A stretch of 64,000 nt of DNA from Saccharothrix syringae (GTDB taxonomy: Bacteria; Actinomycetota; Actinomycetes; Mycobacteriales; Pseudonocardiaceae). The translations under genes and the position numbers were made by a program. Location of the stretch: positions 1,116,001-1,180,000 of the forward strand of contig NZ_CP034550.1 in assembly GCF_009498035.1 (NCBI RefSeq), in the 5' to 3' direction. The first letter of the stretch is position 1, and each line of letters begins with the position of its first letter. The notes under the pieces were generated by a model that saw only the letters and a list, made by a program, of their open reading frames with translations, was not told the DNA's origin and searched no databases. Below are positions 35,326 through 44,262 of this stretch, in pieces.

Positions 35326-38300
35326 CCGAGCAGCAGCGCAAGGCACTGGCCACGCTCCGCTTCAACTCCGCCGAGACGCCGGACGACGTGTGGCAGACCT
35401 CGCCGTCGCACGTGGACGGGTTGCACGCCAGGGCGGAGGAGCGGATCCGGGCCGGTATCGCGGATGCCAGGGCCAGCACCGGTCCCAGCCCCATCGGCCT
35501 GGTGCTCCAGGGCCGGAAGGGGGTCGGCAAGACCCACCTGCTGGGGTCGGTGCGCCGCATGGTGCAGCGCGAGGGCGGCTACTTCTTCCTGGTCGAGCTG
35601 ACCACGGGCCAGGAGTTCTGGGCCGACGTCGCCGAGGCGATGCGCAGCGAGCTGCGCCGGACCACGGACGACGGCGAGCTCCAGCTCACCGTGCTGCTCC
35701 GGCAGCTGTGCGACATGGCGGGCGTGCCCGCGACGGTGGCGGGGGCGATCACCGGCACGGCGGCGTTGACCCCTCACCACCTGGACGTGTTCCTGAACCA
35801 CCTGCGCGAGGTGGACGGCCGGATAGCGTTCGAGTGCGGGGACACGATCCGGGCGCTGGTGCTCTACGCGTCCGAGCACGCGGACGTCGGCATGGCCCAC
35901 CTCCTCGGCCTGGGGGAGGGAAGCCGGGAGTGGGGCCTGCTGCCCATGGCGAAGCAGCCGCTGACGCTGGTGCGGGACATCTCGCGCGTCCTCGCCATGA
36001 CCGGCCCGTGCGTGATCGCCGTCGACCAGCTGGACACCCTCGTCGGTCTGAGCCAGGACGAGTTCGACGCGGAGGTGAGGAGCGCCGAGGTGAGCCGGGA
36101 GCTCTCGCTCATCGCCGACGGGTTGATGAAGCTCCGGGAGAAGACCAGGCGGACGCTGTCGATCGTGGCCTGCCTGCCGAACACCTGGAAGATGCTGCAC
36201 TCCATCGTGAGCGACACGGTCACCGACCGGTTCACCGAAACCCCGATCCTGGGTTCGATCGTCGACCCGGCGATGGGACGCGCGCTGGTGGAGCGGTGGC
36301 TCGGGGCGGTGTACCGGCGCAACGACGTGACACCGCCGCACCCGACCTGGCCCGTGGCGCCCGGCGCCTTCACCGACGGGTGGGTCTCGCGGACGCCGCG
36401 CCAGTTGCTCAGGAGCATCCACGCGCACGCCGAGTCGTGCCTGCACGGTGAGATCCGGGAGCTGCTCTCCTTCGACGAGAAGCCCGTCGAGGCGCCCCCG
36501 CCCGCACCCGTGCCCGAGGGACCGGAACCCGAGTACCTCCAGGAGTTCGACGCCCAGTTCCAGCGGCTGCGTGAGAAGGCGGAGATCTCCGCCGCCGCGT
36601 TGCAGCGGCACAACGAGGACGACGTGATGCCGGCGCTGCTGCTGGCCGGGCTGAAGTCGTGGATCAACGAGGTCGGCAACGACGACCTGGCGTGGAAGGC
36701 CGAACAGCTCCAGGGCGGGAGCGACGCGCACGCCCAACTGCTCCACACCGTGAACGAGGACCTGGACACCGACGAGCGCTGGGGGTTCCGCCTCATCGCG
36801 AGCGCCCACGGCAACCACGTGTTGCGCCGAATGCGCAGGGTTCGCGATGCGGCCCGCTTCGGCACGCACAACCGGCACCTGGTCCTGCTCCGCAACGGCG
36901 ACGACGGGTGGCAGGGGGCGAAGACCAAGGAGGAGCTCGCCGAGCTGGAGCAGTCGGGAACGCGGCGGGTCGAGATCTCGGACGACGACCTGCGGACGTT
37001 CAGCGCGCTCAAGGAGATGCTGCCCACCCAGACGCACCAGCTGCTGGCCTGGCTGGTGGCGCGGAAGCCGGCCAGCCGGGGGACGTTCCTGCGGGAGGTC
37101 CTGCCCGGGCCGGAGCGGGCCGCGGTCGGGCACCAGGAGACCCGGCCGCCGCCGGCGGGGGGACCGGCCGCACCGACCGCACCGCCCTCGCCGACCGAGG
37201 TCGTGCTCGGCATGGACGGGGAGATCCGCATCGAACTGGAGTCGCTGCGCAAGCACGCCATCGTGTTCGCGGGTTCCGGCAGCGGGAAGACCGTGCTGCT
37301 GCGGCGGATCGTCGAGGAGTGCGCCCTGCGGGGGGTGTCGGCGATCGTGCTGGACCCGAACAACGACCTGGCGCGGCTGGGTGACGCGTGGCCGCGGCCA
37401 CCGGCCGACTGGCTGCCCGGTGACGAGGGCCACGCCGCCGAGTACCTGGCGAACACCGAGGTGGTGGTGTGGACGCCCGGCCGCGCGGGTGGGCGGCCGC
37501 TCAGCTTCCACCCGCTGCCGGACTTCGCCGAGGTGCTCGAGGACGTCGACGAGTTCACCGCCTCGGTCGAGGCGGCGGTGGCCCGCCTCATCCCGCACGC
37601 CAGGGTCGGCGGCGGTTCGAAGGGCGCCGTCCGCGGCCAGGCCGTGCTGCGGGAGGCCCTGACGCATTACGCGCGCAAGGGCGGGCGGGACCTGGCGGAG
37701 TTCATCGAGGTGCTGGACGACCTGCCCGAGGGGGTGAGCAAGCTCAGCACCGCCCGGGCGACGGCGGCGGACCTGGCGGAGACGCTGCGGGCCGCGATGG
37801 TCAACGACCCGCTGCTCGGCGGTGCGGGTGAACCCACCGACCCGGCCGTGCTGCTGACCCCCGCGCCGGGCAAGCGGGCGCGGATCTCGGTGATCAGCTT
37901 CGTCGGGCTGCCGTCGGAGGTGCAGAAGCAGGGGTTCGTCAGCCAGCTCCAGCTGGAGGTGTTCGCCTGGGCCAAGCGCAACCCGGCGGTGGACCGGCCG
38001 CTCGGCGGCCTGGTCGTGATGGACGAGGCGCAGACGATCGCGCCGTCCACCGGCTGGACGGTGAGCACGCAGAGCACGATCCTGCTGGCCTCGCAGGCCC
38101 GCAAGTACGGGTTGGGCCTGCTGCTGGCCACCCAGGCGCCGAAGGGCGTGCACAACCAGGTCGTCGGCAACGCGACGACGCAGTTCTACGGCAGGCTGAA
38201 CACCTCGGCGCAGATCGCCGCGGCGACCGAGATGGCCAAGGCCAAGGGCAGCTCGGTGGGTGACATCGCGCGGTTGGAGCGCGGGCAGTTCTACGTCACC

Positions 38301-38414
38301 GGGGAGACCTTCGGGTTCCGCCGGATGCGGACGCCGCTGTGCCTGAGCCACCACCCGTCGAGCCCGCTGCGCCTGGAGGAAGTGCTCGACCGGGCGCGCA
38401 ACGGCCGGCACTGA
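35322..38414 (+). CDS. Two-ATPase fusion: N-terminal AAA/STAND-like and C-terminal HerA/FtsK-like motor
   Basis: 1030 aa from ATG 35322. N-terminal P-loop VLQGRKGVGKTHLLG near residue 64 and VIAVDQLDTLVG near 230 resemble ORC/STAND-type AAA ATPases. A helical linker with a Pro-rich segment (about 385-400) follows. The C-terminal motor has FAGSGSGKTVLLR near residue 649, VLDPNNDLARLG, VVMDEAQTIAP near 897, then LATQAPKGVHNQV and a FYGRLNTSAQI block, the HerA/DUF87 pattern. HerA-type rings pair with Sir2 or nuclease effectors in known phage-defence systems, where they sense or translocate DNA. Last gene of the operon before a strong terminator. Confidence 0.87.
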   Translation: MTEQQRKALATLRFNSAETPDDVWQTSPSHVDGLHARAEERIRAGIADARASTGPSPIGLVLQGRKGVGKTHLLGSVRRMVQREGGYFFLVELTTGQEFWADVAEAMRSELRRTTDDGELQLTVLLRQLCDMAGVPATVAGAITGTAALTPHHLDVFLNHLREVDGRIAFECGDTIRALVLYASEHADVGMAHLLGLGEGSREWGLLPMAKQPLTLVRDISRVLAMTGPCVIAVDQLDTLVGLSQDEFDAEVRSAEVSRELSLIADGLMKLREKTRRTLSIVACLPNTWKMLHSIVSDTVTDRFTETPILGSIVDPAMGRALVERWLGAVYRRNDVTPPHPTWPVAPGAFTDGWVSRTPRQLLRSIHAHAESCLHGEIRELLSFDEKPVEAPPPAPVPEGPEPEYLQEFDAQFQRLREKAEISAAALQRHNEDDVMPALLLAGLKSWINEVGNDDLAWKAEQLQGGSDAHAQLLHTVNEDLDTDERWGFRLIASAHGNHVLRRMRRVRDAARFGTHNRHLVLLRNGDDGWQGAKTKEELAELEQSGTRRVEISDDDLRTFSALKEMLPTQTHQLLAWLVARKPASRGTFLREVLPGPERAAVGHQETRPPPAGGPAAPTAPPSPTEVVLGMDGEIRIELESLRKHAIVFAGSGSGKTVLLRRIVEECALRGVSAIVLDPNNDLARLGDAWPRPPADWLPGDEGHAAEYLANTEVVVWTPGRAGGRPLSFHPLPDFAEVLEDVDEFTASVEAAVARLIPHARVGGGSKGAVRGQAVLREALTHYARKGGRDLAEFIEVLDDLPEGVSKLSTARATAADLAETLRAAMVNDPLLGGAGEPTDPAVLLTPAPGKRARISVISFVGLPSEVQKQGFVSQLQLEVFAWAKRNPAVDRPLGGLVVMDEAQTIAPSTGWTVSTQSTILLASQARKYGLGLLLATQAPKGVHNQVVGNATTQFYGRLNTSAQIAAATEMAKAKGSSVGDIARLERGQFYVTGETFGFRRMRTPLCLSHHPSSPLRLEEVLDRARNGRH

Positions 38415-38423
38415 TCCCCGGCA

Positions 38424-38472
38424 CGGCGAAACGCGCCCCCCACCCGGGAACGGTGGGGGGCGCGCTTCGCCG
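38424..38472. terminator. Bidirectional terminator between HerA-like and TIR-like genes
   Basis: A 13-bp perfect GC-rich stem (38432-38444 with 38452-38464, loop CCGGGAA flanks) extended after one mismatch by CGGCGAA/TTCGCCG (38424-38430 with 38466-38472). It lies between two convergent genes ending at 38414 and 38478. Confidence 0.88.
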
Positions 38473-38477
38473 CGCGG

Positions 38478-39374
38478 TCAGCCGACGGTCGACGCGAGCG
38501 TCGCGTCGATCCGCTCCCAGAGCGCGGTGAACAGCTCCTCCCGGCGGTACGCGCGCGGCGCGGCACCGCCGCCGAGCACCGAGAAGTCGTGCACCTCCAG
38601 CACGGCCGCGCCCGCGTCGGTGTCGTAGACCGGGCGCGCCCAGCCGTTGGTGAGGGGGCCGCTCCCGTCGTTCCGACCGACCACGAAGTTGACCGTCTCG
38701 TCACCGCCGATCCCGCCGCGCTGGACGTCGAGCGCGTACACGGTGTCGCCCGCCCGCTCGACCCGCACGGCGATCCGCGTCTCGCCGACGTGCGCGGTGC
38801 CGACGAACCCGCGCCGCTCCAGCCGCGGGAGGGCCGCGGCGAACTGCTCGCCCAGGTAGCGCAGCGTCGCGTCCTGCTCGGCGTAGCGGCTGAAGGTGGC
38901 GGGCACGACCGGCTCCGCCTCCTCCGCCGACGCGAGCCCCTTGACCCCGCCGACCACCTCGGTGACCGGCGTGAACGCCTGCCCGACCGCCTCCGCGGCC
39001 TCGACCCGGGCAGCCAGCGCCTCGGTGAGCCGGTCCGCCCGGTCCGCCGTGCCGCGCACGTAGGCCACGTGCGGGTGCAGCAGGTCCGGGGGCACGCTCA
39101 CGTCGCCGAGCAGCACGGGCAGCACGTGCTCGTCCCCGGCCTTGACCGCGCGCAGCGCGGCCGTGGTGAAGTCGTCCACCGCCGACACGAACGGCACGAA
39201 GAACCGCACCCGCGCGTCCGGCAGGTCGCCGCCCTCCTTGTGGGACCACCACTCGTGGGTCAGCTCGGGCCCGTGCAGCACGGTCAGCCCGCGCTGCTCG
39301 AACGCCTCGACCACCTTCCCGACGGCGGAGCGCTGCTCCTCGCTGAACGACACGGCGACGTCGTACTCGCTCAC
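38478..39374 (-). CDS. TIR-like protein lacking the catalytic Glu
   Basis: 298 aa. GTG 39374 is fixed by AGGAGG 8 nt upstream. The first 140 residues have the TIR pattern SEYDVAVSFSEEQRSAVGKV, AFEQRGLTVLH, RVRFFVPFVSAV and LPVLLGDVSVP, but the W-x-x-x-E helix reads DDFTTAALRAV, with no Glu. The C-terminal half (VPATFSRYAEQDATLRYLGE, then RRGFVGTAHVGE) is a beta-rich domain I cannot name. Convergent with the TIR-HerA operon. Could be a binding rather than enzymatic TIR, perhaps a modulator. Confidence 0.75.
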   Translation of the reverse strand: MSEYDVAVSFSEEQRSAVGKVVEAFEQRGLTVLHGPELTHEWWSHKEGGDLPDARVRFFVPFVSAVDDFTTAALRAVKAGDEHVLPVLLGDVSVPPDLLHPHVAYVRGTADRADRLTEALAARVEAAEAVGQAFTPVTEVVGGVKGLASAEEAEPVVPATFSRYAEQDATLRYLGEQFAAALPRLERRGFVGTAHVGETRIAVRVERAGDTVYALDVQRGGIGGDETVNFVVGRNDGSGPLTNGWARPVYDTDAGAAVLEVHDFSVLGGGAAPRAYRREELFTALWERIDATLASTVG

Positions 39375-39617
39375 AACCGAACCTCCTGTCCACACCGGCG
39401 CGGCCGCCGGCTGTCCTGTGTGCGCGCAGCGTCCCGGCCGCGTGTCGACCGGAGGTGGACCAGGAGTGGATGCCCCGCCGTCCCCCGTTGCCGCACCCGA
39501 CGGGAAACGGGCAACACCTGGTCGGGCACCGCACGGTGATGAATCATTGTTGGTACGGGCGAAACGAACGGTCAAATGCCCGGAACGAATTCATCGATTT
39601 CCTGTGGAGGATTCGCC
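39375..39617. promoter_or_regulatory. Divergent intergenic region
   Basis: About 240 bp separating the TIR-like gene (-) and the small secreted peptide (+). The part near 39535-39595 (GATGAATCATTGTTGG, GAATTCATCGATT) is less GC-rich and could hold the plus-strand promoter. I see no gene in it. Confidence 0.45.
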
Positions 39618-39791
39618 GTGTTCAAGTCCATGCCTTCTTTCGCGGCCAGGGTCGGCGCGTTGCTCGCCGGTTCGTGCGCCATCATCGCGGTGTTCGCGTC
39701 CGGTAGCGGCGCCGCCGCCGCGTCGTTCGACGAGTGCCCGCCGCCCGTCACCGTCACCGTCGGCCCCGACGGCAACCCGTGGCACGGCTGA
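39618..39791 (+). CDS. Small secreted peptide precursor
   Basis: 57 aa from GTG 39618 with TGGAGGA upstream. N-terminal signal peptide (VFKSMPSFAARVGALLAGSC, hydrophobic core to Ala-Ala-Ala-Ala-Ser), leaving a mature peptide of about 22-24 residues that starts near SFDECPPPV, contains one Cys, and ends in GPDGNPWHG. A hairpin terminator follows immediately, and an XRE-TPR regulator gene starts 111 bp downstream. The layout resembles peptide-pheromone/receptor pairs, which is inference. It may instead be a bacteriocin-like or structural peptide. Confidence 0.6.
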   Translation: MFKSMPSFAARVGALLAGSCAIIAVFASGSGAAAASFDECPPPVTVTVGPDGNPWHG

Positions 39792-39807
39792 CCGCGCCGC
39801 AAATGCG

Positions 39808-39845
39808 CGCCCGACCGTTCGCGGTATTCCGCGGTCGGTCGGGCG
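39808..39845 (+). terminator. Stem-loop after the secreted-peptide gene
   Basis: CGCCCGACCG (39808-39817) pairs perfectly with CGGTCGGGCG (39836-39845); inside, CGCGG/CCGCG with TATT apex forms a second stem. It separates the peptide gene from the XRE regulator. Confidence 0.75.
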
Positions 39846-39902
39846 ATTGCGCCGGACCGGGCGCGGTGGTGTACTCGAAGTCGGCCGGATCAGGAGGTTC
39901 GG

Positions 39903-41126
39903 GTGGGTGGGTCGTTCGGTGAATTACTGCGTGAATGCCGGGTCGCCGCGGGGCTGTCGATAGGCCAGCTGGCCAAGCGCGTGCACTACAGCAAGGGCTA
40001 CCTCAGCAAGGTCGAGAACGACCTGAAGCTGCCGCACGAGACCATGGCGCGGCTGTGCGACGGCGTGCTGGACGCGGGCGGCAGCCTCATCGAGGCGGCC
40101 CGCTCGGCGCGCGACCGGGTCGTCGACCGGGCCGCGGACGCCGGGCTCGCGCTCGACCGCCGCCAGGTGCTGGTCGCGGGCACGGGCACGGTGCTCGGCA
40201 TGGCGCTCGCGGGCGGGCCGCGGCCGGTGCCGGACGAGCGGGTGGTCGTCGGGATGCGGACCTCGTTCGAGCACCTGCGCACCCTCGGCATGCAGACGAG
40301 CCCCGTGGTGGTCCTCGAACCACTGGTCGCCCTGGTGCGCACGGTGCACGCGCTCGCACAGGAGAACCCCGAGCCCATCAGGGCGCGGCTGCTGCTGCTC
40401 GCCGCCCGGGTCGCCGAGTACACGGGGTGGATGAACCAGGAGGCGGGCGACGGGCAGGGCGCGCTGTCGTGGACGCGGCACGCCTCGGAGCTGGCACGCG
40501 CGGGCGGCGACCGGGAGATCGTGAGCTACGCGTTCGTCCGGGAAGCCGGGCTCGCGCTCTACCGCCAGGACGCGGTGGGCACCGTCGAACTGGCCCGACA
40601 GGCCCAGCGGGTCGACCGGGCGAGCCCGCGGACCCTCGCCCTGGCCGCCCGGCGGGAGGCCCAGGGGCACGCCCTGGCCGGCGACCGCGACTCCTTCGAC
40701 CGCGCGCTGGACCGCGCCGTCCACCTCCTCGACGCCTCCGCCCCGGACACCCGGGCCTACCCCCTGCTCGGCTCGACCGCGCCCGACCCCGCCGAACTGG
40801 CCAGGGGGTGGTCGCTGTGCGACCTCGGGCGGACGGCCGAGTCGGCGGAGGTCCTGGACCGGGAGCTGGCCCGGCTGCCGGTCGCCTCCCGCCGCTCGCG
40901 GGCCCGGTTCGGCGCCCGCCGCTCGCTCGCCCACGCGCTCGCGGGCGAGGTCGACCAGAGCTGCGCCACCCTGGTCGGCACGCTCGACGACGCGGCGCAC
41001 GTCGACTCGGAGACCGTGCGCACGGACCTGCGGGAGCTGGCCAGGACGCTGGGCCGGTGGCACAACCACGGCGCGGTCCGGGAGGTCTACCCCGAGCTGC
41101 GGCGCGTGCTGCGGCAGCGGTACTGA
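39903..41126 (+). CDS. XRE-family regulator with C-terminal TPR-like domain
   Basis: 407 aa from GTG 39903, 5 nt after AGGAGG. Helix-turn-helix at residues 1-70 (FGELLRECRVAAGLSIGQLA, HYSKGYLSKVEND). A linker with DRRQVLVAGTGTVLGMALAG follows, then a helical, TPR-like region to the end (LARAGGDREIVSYAFVREAG, LALAARREAQGHALAG). This is the common actinobacterial helix-turn-helix plus TPR form, analogous in layout to peptide-sensing RRNPP proteins. The adjacent small secreted peptide is a candidate ligand. Convergent with the downstream SARP gene (43-bp gap). Confidence 0.85.
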   Translation: MGGSFGELLRECRVAAGLSIGQLAKRVHYSKGYLSKVENDLKLPHETMARLCDGVLDAGGSLIEAARSARDRVVDRAADAGLALDRRQVLVAGTGTVLGMALAGGPRPVPDERVVVGMRTSFEHLRTLGMQTSPVVVLEPLVALVRTVHALAQENPEPIRARLLLLAARVAEYTGWMNQEAGDGQGALSWTRHASELARAGGDREIVSYAFVREAGLALYRQDAVGTVELARQAQRVDRASPRTLALAARREAQGHALAGDRDSFDRALDRAVHLLDASAPDTRAYPLLGSTAPDPAELARGWSLCDLGRTAESAEVLDRELARLPVASRRSRARFGARRSLAHALAGEVDQSCATLVGTLDDAAHVDSETVRTDLRELARTLGRWHNHGAVREVYPELRRVLRQRY

Positions 41127-41169
41127 CCGGGGTGCCCGGCGGGTGGCCACCGCGACCCGCCGGGCCGGT

Positions 41170-44112
41170 TCAGCGGCACGCGCAGGTCAGGGCCGAGTGC
41201 TCGGCCCTGACCTGGTCGGCCTCGGGCTGGCCGAGCGCGGCGAACCCGGACTCCGCCGCGTCCCAGTGCCCGGCGGCGTTGGTGTGCTGCCCCAGCGCGT
41301 GCAGCACCCGCGCGACGCCGCGGTGGGCGTGCGCGCCGTGGCCGCGGTTCCCGGTGCCGGTCGCCAGGTCCAGCGCCGCCCGGTACGAGTGCAACGCACC
41401 CGCCCGGTCGCCGCCGGCCTGCGCGGTCGCGGCCCGGTCGAGGTAGAGGCGCGTGTGCAGGTCGGGGTCGGACACCTCGGCCGCCACCACCCTGGCCCGC
41501 TCCTGGCAGTGCACGGCCTCGGCCAGCCTGCCCCGCGACCGGTGCGCGTTGCCGGCGTAGTTCAGCGCGTAGGCCGCCAGGCAGTCGTCGCCCAACCCGA
41601 CGGCCAGCTCGTGGGCCTCCTCGTGGGCGGCCAGCGCCTCGTCCACGAGGCCGAGCCGCTGCTGCACCGAGCCCAGGTTGTTCAACGCGTGGGCCAGCCC
41701 CTGCACGTGGCCGACCTCGCGCAGCATCGGCACCGCGGCCCGGTGGCGGCGCAGGGCGGCGTCGAGGTCGCCGCGCTCCTCGTCGAGCACGCCGAGCATG
41801 CTCAACGCGTGCGCCTGGCCGCGCGGGTCACCGCACCGCTCGTACTTCTCCAGCGCGGCCCCGAAGTGCCCGATCGCCTCGTCGTGCCTGCCCAGTTCCA
41901 TCAGCGGGATGGCGATCGCGCACAGCGTGGCCGCCTCGCCGGGCACGTCGCCGAGCCGCCGCCACGCCGCCAGCGCGCGGGTGGCCAGCTCCAGCGCGTC
42001 CTCCAGCCGCCCGAGCCGGTCGTAGGCGGTGGCCAGCCGGAGCAGCACGTGTGCCCTGCCGTAGTCGTCGTCCAGGTCGGCGCAGACGAGCCCGCGGGCC
42101 AGCTCCATGGTCTCGACCCAGTCCTCGAACCGGCTCGTGGTGTGGAAGTGGCGCCAGATCAGCACGGCCAGCCGCCACGCGTGGTCGGGCAGGTCGTGCT
42201 CGGCGGCGTAGCGGATGGCGGCCACCAGGTTGTCCCGCTCGGCGGCGATCCACGCCCTCGCCTCGTGCTCGTCCCCGAAGACGGGGACCACCCGGCTGGT
42301 GCGGTGCAGCGCGGGCAGCTGCGCGCGGTCGAAGGGGTAGGCGGTGCCCACCGCCTCGGCCAGGCCCACCAGGTAGAAGTCGAGCAGCCGCAGCAGGGCG
42401 TCCGCGCGCTCGGTCGGCGTGGTGGGCGACGGCTCCGCGGCGGCGAACTCCTTGAGCGGGTCCAGCATCCGGTAGCGCTCCGGCGCGACCTCCTCCAGCA
42501 GGCACACCTCGTGCAGGTCGTCGAGCACCACGCGGACCCCGGCGACGTCGCGGTCCGCCAGCGCCGCCGCGCCGACCACGTCGAGGTCCGGCCCCGGCAG
42601 GTGGCCCAGCAGCCGGAACACCTCCCGCTGCGGCACGTCGAGCTGCTCGTAGGACACCCGCACCGCGGCGGCGCCCGCCACGTCGTCGGTGTCCGCGCGC
42701 CACGGCCCGCTCTCCTCCAGCAGCCGCAGCAGGTGCTCCAGCGGCCACCGGTCGTGCCTGCGGAACAGCGCCGCGGCCACCCGGATCGGCATCGGCAGGT
42801 ACCCGCACCGCTTCACCACCCCGGCCACCTCGGCCGACCTGCCGCGCAGGCGCGGTGACCCGGCCAGCGCGCGGAACAGCGCGAGGGCGTCGTCCGGCGG
42901 TAGCGGGGACAGCCGGACGTGCTCGCCGGTGTCCGGGTCGCCCACCCGCCTGCTGGTCACCACGGCCAGGCAGCCCGACGCCTCCGGCAGCAGCGGCCGC
43001 ACCTGCTCCGGCGAGTGCGCGTTGTCCAGCACCACCAGCGTCCGGGTGCCGTACAGCTCGGTCTGGTACAGCGTGAACTTCCGGTTCACCGAGGCCGGGA
43101 TCTGCTCGGGCGGCACGCCCAGCTCGACCAGGAGCTGGGTGAGCGCGTCGGAGACGGTCACCGGGGACAGGTTCGGCGTGTACCCGTTGAGCCGCACCAG
43201 CAGCTGCCCGTCGGGGAACCGGTCCCGCAGCCGGTGCGCCGCCTCGACGGCCAGGCCGGTCTTGCCCACGCCCGGCGCGCCGCTGACCCACACCGCGCGG
43301 CGCTCGCCCGGCGCCGCGGCGACCGCCTCGATCGCGCCCAGCTCCGCGCCGCGGCCGGTGAACCCGCCCGGCCGGGACGGCAGCGAGCTGGCCGGTTCGC
43401 CGCGCTCCGCCCGCGCGACGAGCTTGCGCAGCAACGGCCCCGGCTCCACGCCCTCCTCGGCGAGCGCGGCCGCGGTGCCGTGGAAGACCCGGACCGCGCC
43501 GACCCGGTCACCGCACGCGAGCAGCGCCCGCATGAGCAGTTCGGCGTGCCTCTGCCGGGCCGGGTCGGTGCGCACCACCGGGCGCAGCCGGTCCCGCGCC
43601 GACCGGTGGTCGCCCGCGTTCAGCTCCAGCTCGGCCAGGTCCCCGACCGCGTCGTAGTAGCCCTCCTCCGGGGACGTCACCCCGGTGCCGCCGACCCGGT
43701 CGACGTCGATGTCCTCCAGGAACCGCCCGCGCCACAGGTCGACCGCGGCGCGCAGCAGCCCGATGGCCCGGTGCGGGTCCTCCGCCCGCACGGCCTCCTC
43801 GCGCAGCCGCTCGAACCGGGCGGTGTCGAGCTGGTCCTCGTCGACCTGCAGCAGGTAACCCGTCGGTGTGGTCTCGATCGACACGTCGTCGGCTTCGCGG
43901 AACGCGTTGCGCAGCTTGTTGATGTAACCGCGCACGAGGGACCGGCGCTCCGGGTTGCCGCCCCAGACGATCTCCGTCAACCTCTCGGTGGACACCGGCC
44001 TGTTCGCGTGCAGCAGGAGCACCACGAGGACGAACCGCTGCTGCTGGTCGCCCAGCGGCACCCGGGTACCGCCGTGCCACGCCTCCAACGGACCGAGCAT
44101 CCGAAATTCCAC
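41170..44112 (-). CDS. Second SARP/AfsR-family regulator
   Basis: 980 aa from GTG 44112 (VEFRMLGPLEAWHGG), with GGGAGG 5 nt upstream. DNA-binding domain (about 1-95), activation domain (about 100-245, RFERLREEAVRAED, AVDLWRGRFLED), NB-ARC with SGAPGVGKTGLAVE near residue 280 and LVVLDNAHSPEQV, a VVTSRR sensor, then TPR repeats that are unusually clear (LGRLEDALELATRALAAWRR, LGDVPGEAATLC). This is AfsR-like architecture. Upstream, TCTGC-G-GCAGA is a short dyad. Target genes unknown; it diverges from the vWA gene. Confidence 0.92.
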   Translation of the reverse strand: MEFRMLGPLEAWHGGTRVPLGDQQQRFVLVVLLLHANRPVSTERLTEIVWGGNPERRSLVRGYINKLRNAFREADDVSIETTPTGYLLQVDEDQLDTARFERLREEAVRAEDPHRAIGLLRAAVDLWRGRFLEDIDVDRVGGTGVTSPEEGYYDAVGDLAELELNAGDHRSARDRLRPVVRTDPARQRHAELLMRALLACGDRVGAVRVFHGTAAALAEEGVEPGPLLRKLVARAERGEPASSLPSRPGGFTGRGAELGAIEAVAAAPGERRAVWVSGAPGVGKTGLAVEAAHRLRDRFPDGQLLVRLNGYTPNLSPVTVSDALTQLLVELGVPPEQIPASVNRKFTLYQTELYGTRTLVVLDNAHSPEQVRPLLPEASGCLAVVTSRRVGDPDTGEHVRLSPLPPDDALALFRALAGSPRLRGRSAEVAGVVKRCGYLPMPIRVAAALFRRHDRWPLEHLLRLLEESGPWRADTDDVAGAAAVRVSYEQLDVPQREVFRLLGHLPGPDLDVVGAAALADRDVAGVRVVLDDLHEVCLLEEVAPERYRMLDPLKEFAAAEPSPTTPTERADALLRLLDFYLVGLAEAVGTAYPFDRAQLPALHRTSRVVPVFGDEHEARAWIAAERDNLVAAIRYAAEHDLPDHAWRLAVLIWRHFHTTSRFEDWVETMELARGLVCADLDDDYGRAHVLLRLATAYDRLGRLEDALELATRALAAWRRLGDVPGEAATLCAIAIPLMELGRHDEAIGHFGAALEKYERCGDPRGQAHALSMLGVLDEERGDLDAALRRHRAAVPMLREVGHVQGLAHALNNLGSVQQRLGLVDEALAAHEEAHELAVGLGDDCLAAYALNYAGNAHRSRGRLAEAVHCQERARVVAAEVSDPDLHTRLYLDRAATAQAGGDRAGALHSYRAALDLATGTGNRGHGAHAHRGVARVLHALGQHTNAAGHWDAAESGFAALGQPEADQVRAEHSALTCACR

Positions 44113-44262
44113 GCTGCCTCCCGGATCGCGAGCTTGATGTCTGCGGCAGATGTCGCACAAGCGGCCGTCTGTGTGTCGGAATCCGCTTTGGATCCACCTT
44201 CGGTAGACAAACACCGGCCACGCTCCGACTTGTCCGCAAAAGGCGTGAGAAGGAGGAGTCGA
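44113..44262. promoter_or_regulatory. Divergent region between SARP and vWA genes
   Basis: 150 bp containing a dyad TCTGC-G-GCAGA flanked by two GATGTC copies (44137-44156). A strong AAGGAGGAG site precedes the vWA start. It could be an autoregulatory SARP or partner site, although the 13-bp spacing is not the canonical 11. Confidence 0.4.

Noticed and set aside
35091..38411. Long minus-strand open frame opposite the HerA-like gene
   Set aside because: Same GC-skewed antisense artefact; no recognisable motif, while the plus strand has two intact ATPase domains.
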